Origin: Candidatus Gastranaerophilales bacterium
GTDB taxonomy: Bacteria > Cyanobacteriota > Vampirovibrionia > Gastranaerophilales > Gastranaerophilaceae
DNA length: 64,000 nucleotides
Direction: 5' to 3'
NCBI GenBank assembly: GCA_944324905.1
Contig: CALUYB010000001.1
Location: 124,001-188,000, forward strand
The notes under the pieces were generated by a model. It was not told the DNA's origin. It ran no database searches and worked only from the letters and a program-made list of their open reading frames with translations. Below, piece by piece: positions 59,496 to 64,000 of this stretch; position 1 is the first letter of the stretch, and each line of letters begins with the position of its first letter. The position numbers and the translations under genes were made by a program.

Positions 59496-60395
59496 ATGAG
59501 CGAAATTAAAACAGGTTTTGTAGCAATTATTGCGCGCCCTAACGTTGGTAAATCAACCCTTTTAAACAAACTTGTAGGGCAAAAAATTGCAATAACAACT
59601 CCTGTTGCGCAAACGACCAGAAAAAATATAAAAGGAATTTATTCTGATAGCGATTCGCAAATAATTTTTATTGATACCCCTGGGATTCACAAACCTCTAA
59701 ATAAGCTTGGTGAGGCACTTTCAGAGCAGTCAAAAAGTGTTTTGGATGATGTTGATTTGATTTTGTTTCTTGTTGATGCTCAAGATGAGGCAGGCAGGGG
59801 CGACAAGTGGATTGTTGAGAATTATTTAAAAGACACAAAAACGCCAATTTTGCTTGTTTTAAATAAAGTTGATTTAATAAAAGACCTTGCAAAGAGAGAG
59901 TTGAACACTTACAGTTATAAGTCATTGTTTGGAAAGTCTTTAGATACTGTAAAAGTAAGCGCAAAAACAGGCAGAAATGTTGATGATTTGATTGAAAAAA
60001 TTAAAAATTATTTACCTTTAGGACAAAAATTGTACGATGAGGATGAAGTTACCGACCAAAATATGCGAGAAATCGCCTCAGAAATTATAAGGGAGAAAAT
60101 AATTTTTGCAACAAAAGACGAAATCCCGCACAGTGTGGCAGTTGTAATTGAAAATTACAAAGAAGAAGAAAATATTGATAAAATCAGCGCGCAGATTATT
60201 GTTTCAAATGAAAGTCAAAAAAAGATTTTAATAGGCAAAGGCGGCTCTATGCTTAAAAAAATAGGAACTAACGCAAGGTTGGAGCTGGAGAAAATTGTTG
60301 ATAAAAAAGTTTTTCTTGAACTTTTTGTAAAAGTTGTCAAAAATTGGCAAAAAGACGATAATTTTATTAAATCTTTGGGACTTGATGTTAAGTAA
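59496..60395 (+). CDS. era: GTPase Era (299 aa)
   Basis: This 16S rRNA-maturation GTPase has the G1 loop ARPNVGKSTLLNK, switch AQTTRKNIKGIY, G3 DTPGIHKP, G4 NKVDL, and a C-terminal KH domain with ILIGKGGSMLKKIG. AAAGGTG precedes the ATG. It is complete. It is followed by three small or mid-size genes ending in prmC, which may share its transcript. Confidence 0.97.
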   Translation: MSEIKTGFVAIIARPNVGKSTLLNKLVGQKIAITTPVAQTTRKNIKGIYSDSDSQIIFIDTPGIHKPLNKLGEALSEQSKSVLDDVDLILFLVDAQDEAGRGDKWIVENYLKDTKTPILLVLNKVDLIKDLAKRELNTYSYKSLFGKSLDTVKVSAKTGRNVDDLIEKIKNYLPLGQKLYDEDEVTDQNMREIASEIIREKIIFATKDEIPHSVAVVIENYKEEENIDKISAQIIVSNESQKKILIGKGGSMLKKIGTNARLELEKIVDKKVFLELFVKVVKNWQKDDNFIKSLGLDVK

Positions 60396-60460
60396 TTTTA
60401 AAATGGCGCAATTTTTTTACTTAAAAATACTTTAATAATATATAAAAGGTATATATCATC

Positions 60461-60625
60461 ATGGAAAAAGACAAACTTACATTTATTGAAGAAAAAAAAC
60501 TTGAAAAAGAGCTTGAAAAAAAAGACTCTTTTGCCCCCTCAAATGCTGCAAGTAACCCTATTAAGGCGCGTTTTGCTAAGTTTCGTCTTGACAAAAAACA
60601 AATTAAGCCTGATGATTTAATTTAG
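60461..60625 (+). CDS. Small charged protein (54 aa)
   Basis: ATG 60461 to TAG 60625 has AAAGG about 12 nt upstream. It is Lys/Glu-rich and probably helical (FIEEKKLEKELEKKDSF), then a basic tail (ARFAKFRLDKKQIKPDD). The next gene starts 1 nt after its stop, which supports translation. No family is recognised. Confidence 0.6.
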   Translation: MEKDKLTFIEEKKLEKELEKKDSFAPSNAASNPIKARFAKFRLDKKQIKPDDLI

Positions 60626-60626
60626 T

Positions 60627-61133
60627 ATGCAATACATTAAAAATAGCGTGTTTTTATACCTTACGCCACGCCAGCGTTCGCAGTTGGTGAGCTTTTTAAG
60701 GTCTTTTGCAAAAAAACACCAAAAATTAAATGAAAACGAGCTTTTAGATAAATTCATTGAGGAGGAAAACTACTACAGCGAGGTTGGTTCACCTCATTTT
60801 GAATTTGCGCTTGAAAATTTTTCAAACGATGAATTTTTGAGCGATATTAAAAAATTTTTTTCTTACATTTTTTGGGAGCTTGAGCAAAAAGAAGCCCAAA
60901 AGCCTCTTATAGAGCGTCAAAAGGCTATCCAAAAAGAGGCAAGAAAGCGCGCAAATGATTTTAAAATGTCAAAATTAAAACCCACAAAAAAACAACTGTG
61001 GTATTATGAAAAAGTATGCAAAGCGCACAATGCGCCTCAAAAACCACTTGAAGGCGCAACGAGGCTTGATTTAAGAAATTGGATTATGGAAATAATTGAG
61101 CCCAAGGAGGAAAATGAAAAAGACTCTGAGTGA
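60627..61133 (+). CDS. Basic protein of unknown function (168 aa)
   Basis: This helix-rich, Lys-rich soluble protein (LTPRQRSQLVSFLRSFAKKH ... KKQLWYYEKVCKAHN ... LDLRNWIMEII) could bind RNA or ribosomes by charge. It starts 1 nt after the 54-aa gene and overlaps prmC by 20 nt, so it is in the same operon. No family is recognised. Confidence 0.7.
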   Translation: MQYIKNSVFLYLTPRQRSQLVSFLRSFAKKHQKLNENELLDKFIEEENYYSEVGSPHFEFALENFSNDEFLSDIKKFFSYIFWELEQKEAQKPLIERQKAIQKEARKRANDFKMSKLKPTKKQLWYYEKVCKAHNAPQKPLEGATRLDLRNWIMEIIEPKEENEKDSE

Positions 61134-61971
61134 AATTATTAACATTTTGCAAGCTGCAAATATAGATGAGGCAAGCGTTAAGGCTAGAATTATCCTAAGA
61201 GAAGTTGCCAATATGAGCGTTGAGGACATGCTTTTAGATAGAGAAGTTAAAGATGAGCAAAAAGTCCTTGATTTTGCAAGGAAAATGGCGCAAACTAAAG
61301 CCCCCCTGCAGCACCTTTTGGGCTATTGGTATTTTATGGGCGAAAAATTTATTGTGAGTGAAAATACCCTTATTCCTCGTGAGGAAACGGAATTTCTTGT
61401 AAATTGCGCAATTGAGAAAATCAATAAAATAAAAAAAGATACCTTGCAAGTGCTTGATATTGGCACCGGCAGCGGTTGCATTGCCTGCATGATAGCTAAA
61501 AATGCGCCGCAGGCTGAGGTTTTAGGGGTTGATATTTCATCTGATGCGCTACAAGTTGCGCTTGAAAATGCTCAAAAATTAGACTTAATTAAAAAAGTTG
61601 TTTTTCGCAAGTCTGACTTGTTTAGCGCGTTAAGAGAGGGCGAAAAGTTTGATGTAGTCGTGTCTAATCCGCCCTACATAAGCGAAGATGATTATAAAAA
61701 TTTGGATTCTACAGTGCGAGATTTTGAGCCAAAAAGTGCGCTTTTGGCCAAAGAAAATGGTTTAGAGTTTTATAAAAAAATAATTAAACAAGCTGCAAAA
61801 TATGTTAATTATGGCGGCTACATTGCCTTTGAGTGTGGCATGGGACAAGCAAGGGAAATTTGTACTTTGCTTGAGCGCAATGGTTTTCAGGTAAGTGATG
61901 TTATAAAAGATTTAGCAGGCATTGAGCGCGTTGTGGCAGCGCGCATGGTGCTTGTTGATGAGAGTTTTTAG
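61114..61971 (+). CDS. prmC: Peptide chain release factor N5-glutamine methyltransferase (285 aa)
   Basis: It methylates the GGQ glutamine of release factors using SAM. An N-terminal helical domain is followed by LGYWYFMGEKF, IPREETEFLV, the SAM loop LDIGTGSGCIA and the catalytic SNPPYIS. The ATG at 61114 follows a perfect AAGGAGG. The start lies within the previous gene (20-nt overlap). It converges on the SNF2 gene with a 4-nt TTAG overlap. Confidence 0.95.
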   Translation: MKKTLSEIINILQAANIDEASVKARIILREVANMSVEDMLLDREVKDEQKVLDFARKMAQTKAPLQHLLGYWYFMGEKFIVSENTLIPREETEFLVNCAIEKINKIKKDTLQVLDIGTGSGCIACMIAKNAPQAEVLGVDISSDALQVALENAQKLDLIKKVVFRKSDLFSALREGEKFDVVVSNPPYISEDDYKNLDSTVRDFEPKSALLAKENGLEFYKKIIKQAAKYVNYGGYIAFECGMGQAREICTLLERNGFQVSDVIKDLAGIERVVAARMVLVDESF

Positions 61972-64000
61972 GCAAGTGAAAATATTTCATAAATTTCATC
62001 GTCACTTAATTCTGTAATTATTTTTTCGCCTGCAAATACCGCAGCGTCAGCCAGTTCTCGCTTGTCTTTTATAATTTTGTCAATTTTTTCTTCAAAAGTT
62101 GAAAGTGTTATAAACCTGTGTACCATAACGTTTTTGTCCTGTCCGATACGGTAAGTCCTGTCTGTAGCTTGATCTTCCACCGCAGGATTCCACCACAAGT
62201 CGTAGTGAATAACATTTGATGCTGATGTTAAGTTAAGCCCTAAACCGCCTGCCTTTAGCGACAGTATCATTATTTTTTTACTTAAATCGTCGCTAAATTC
62301 TTTAATCATCTGCTCTCTTTGTTTTACATTAAGTGAACCATGAAAAAACAAAGGGTCGCAGCTAAATTCATCGGCAATAATTTTTTCAAGAATTGAGCCC
62401 ATTTCCTTGTATTGTGTGAATACAAGCGCTTTTTCGTCATTTGAAACAATATTGTGCAAAATAGAAATAAGTTTTTGAGTTTTTCCTGATGCACCCTGAC
62501 TCATATCGCCATGTTTTAAATAGTGATAAGGGTGATTACACACTTGTTTTAGTGATGTTATGAGTTTAAAAATAGCTCCTCGTCTGTTTATTCCGCCACC
62601 AGAGTTTGCAATATCAGTCATAGACTGGTTTAAAACTCTTTCATAAAGTGCAGCCTGCGCTTTTGTCAGATAGCAAAATTCATCCAAAACAACTTTGTCA
62701 GGTAGGTCTGAAATGATTGACTTATCTGTTTTTAAGCGTCTTAACATAAATGGCGAAATTGCCTTTTTGAGCTTTTGCGCACGCGCTGCTTCTTTAAATC
62801 TCTCGATTGGTAGAGAATAATTTTTGCTAAAGTCGCTAATTGAGCCTAAATAACCTTTATTGATAAAGTCAAATATGCTCCACAGTTCGCTCAAGCGGTT
62901 TTCTACAGGTGTACCTGTCATTGCAATTTTCATTTGTGATTTTATTGCTTTAACTGCCTGAGTTTGGCTTGTAGATGGGTTTTTGATGTTTTGAGCTTCA
63001 TCAATTACAAATAAATCCCAATTGTGCTTTTTAAATTCTTCAAGGTCAATTCTAAGTATTGCATAAGTGGTTAAAATTACGTCGCAGTCTATGTTAAAGA
63101 CTCTATCAAAACCATGGTAAATAAATGTTTTTAAAGACGGTGCAAATGTTTCAAGTTCGCGCTCCCAGTTGCCCATAAGGGTTGTGGGACATACGACAAG
63201 GACGGGTTTTTTAAGTTTGTTTTCTTCTTTTAATTTTAAAATTAAACTTATTACCTGAATTGTTTTACCAAGACCCATATCATCTGCTATTGCACAGCCA
63301 AAACCTTTGGTAACATTGGTATATAGCCATCTGAACCCAATTTCTTGATAAGGGCGCAGTGTGCCTGTTAAGTTTTTAGGCAGGCTAATTTCTTCAACGC
63401 GTGTAAAGTCAGATATAATGCGCGCAAAAGCCTCATCATAGTCAAAATCGTACTCATCAATTTTGCCAGATAGGGCATGATGCAAAAGCTGCATTTTGTT
63501 TACTACAAAATCCGGTTTTTTCTTTAATCTTTCAAGGAGTTTTTGTGTTTCATCCCTATCAATTAAAATATATTTATCTTTGTATTTAATAAGTCCGTTT
63601 GTGTCTTTTGCAAGTTTTTGAAATTCTTCGGCGCTGATTTTTTCATTTTCACCAAGTGCAACTTCAATTGAAAAGTCCATAATCTCATCAAGTGAAATAG
63701 TTGAACTTGAACCGTTTTGCAAAAGCTCCCTAACATCATCAAGTCTTTTTTGTTTAATTTTTGCATTAATTGAGGCACGAGGGATAATAACGTTATCCAT
63801 GCCTTCAGGCAAGTTTACTTCCATGCCTGCTTGCGCAAGATAATATGTAATTTGTGTAATTAGTTTATAGACCCCTGATAAATCAAGCTCCAGAGTAACA
63901 TCTTCTAAGTCTTCAATGTATTTTGTTGCCCAGTTGATTTGCTTTTCGATGAGCGTTTTTTGCATTTCATCAAGATTTTCAAGGTCGATGATTTGATTTT
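61968..64000 (-). CDS. SNF2-family DNA helicase/ATPase, N-terminus outside the window (partial)
   Basis: Helicase motifs in order are: I DDMGLGKTIQV, II DEAQNIKNP, III MTGTPVENRLSELW, then the C-terminal lobe with FHGSLNVKQRE, LSLKAGGLGLNLTSA and DRTYRIGQ. The upstream part is the SNF2-associated region seen in bacterial HepA-like proteins. The frame stays open to base 64000 and the Met at 63965 has no ribosome site, so the gene almost certainly continues beyond the window. Confidence 0.93.
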   Translation of the reverse strand, partial: NQIIDLENLDEMQKTLIEKQINWATKYIEDLEDVTLELDLSGVYKLITQITYYLAQAGMEVNLPEGMDNVIIPRASINAKIKQKRLDDVRELLQNGSSSTISLDEIMDFSIEVALGENEKISAEEFQKLAKDTNGLIKYKDKYILIDRDETQKLLERLKKKPDFVVNKMQLLHHALSGKIDEYDFDYDEAFARIISDFTRVEEISLPKNLTGTLRPYQEIGFRWLYTNVTKGFGCAIADDMGLGKTIQVISLILKLKEENKLKKPVLVVCPTTLMGNWERELETFAPSLKTFIYHGFDRVFNIDCDVILTTYAILRIDLEEFKKHNWDLFVIDEAQNIKNPSTSQTQAVKAIKSQMKIAMTGTPVENRLSELWSIFDFINKGYLGSISDFSKNYSLPIERFKEAARAQKLKKAISPFMLRRLKTDKSIISDLPDKVVLDEFCYLTKAQAALYERVLNQSMTDIANSGGGINRRGAIFKLITSLKQVCNHPYHYLKHGDMSQGASGKTQKLISILHNIVSNDEKALVFTQYKEMGSILEKIIADEFSCDPLFFHGSLNVKQREQMIKEFSDDLSKKIMILSLKAGGLGLNLTSASNVIHYDLWWNPAVEDQATDRTYRIGQDKNVMVHRFITLSTFEEKIDKIIKDKRELADAAVFAGEKIITELSDDEIYEIFSLA

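Overview
The window is AT-rich chromosomal DNA from a Gram-negative bacterium. It most resembles a gut-type member of the Melainabacteria/Vampirovibrionia (Candidatus Gastranaerophilales), the non-photosynthetic sister group of Cyanobacteria. This placement is an inference. It rests on a cyanobacterial/plastid-style tRNA-Glu, an AMIN-like protein and a GH10-like (DUF187) lipoglycan/wall hydrolase type common in cyanobacteria, kdsA for LPS Kdo, prepilins with the FTLAELL signature, a MurT ligase, and isolated flagellar/type III export genes.

Layout. 0-3 kb: small unknown proteins, tRNA-Glu with a tandem 93-bp array built from its 3' end, palindromic dispersed repeats and two small secreted proteins. 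3-8.2 kb: pyrF-ald-proB-proA, then nadA. 8.2-12.3 kb: small zinc-ribbon and membrane proteins, an outer-membrane-like protein with an exported NagZ-like hydrolase, a superinfection-immunity-like protein and a CorC-type protein. 12.4-17.8 kb: a large glycine-rich prepilin carrying a GC-richer Lcl/DUF1566-like module, an XRE regulator, a U32-like protein and a VWA protein. 18-21 kb: small proteins, an HExxH protein and purB. 21-30.3 kb: a complete UMP-synthesis operon (pyrK-D-E-B-C-F-carA-carB) behind a short leader ORF and an intrinsic terminator. 30.4-39 kb: unknown proteins, dxr, hemW, a SIS protein and the GH10-like protein. 39.2-39.4 kb: a large SRP RNA. 39.5-47.7 kb: a soluble FlhA C-domain fusion, surface-sugar genes, murT, rfbA and recA. 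47.7-52.5 kb: kdsA and a FliR/FliQ/FliP/FliO/tandem-SpoA export cluster. 53.6-54.4 kb: repeats and GC-rich tandem DNA. 54.4-64 kb: a sensor kinase, smpB, a prepilin/AMIN cluster, era, prmC and a SNF2 helicase that runs off the window.

Two features run through the whole window. Many genes have a -10 box 6-8 nt before the start codon, which predicts leaderless mRNAs. Convergent neighbours repeatedly overlap at their stop codons.

The most unusual system is the export apparatus. FliO/P/Q/R and a two-SpoA C-ring protein are present. FliQ has a long extra tail and a secreted protein is inserted in the operon. The only FlhA-like sequence is a membrane-free cytoplasmic domain fused to a DUF4177-like/coiled-coil N-terminus. 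No flagellin, hook, FlhB, FliI or FliF gene is visible here.
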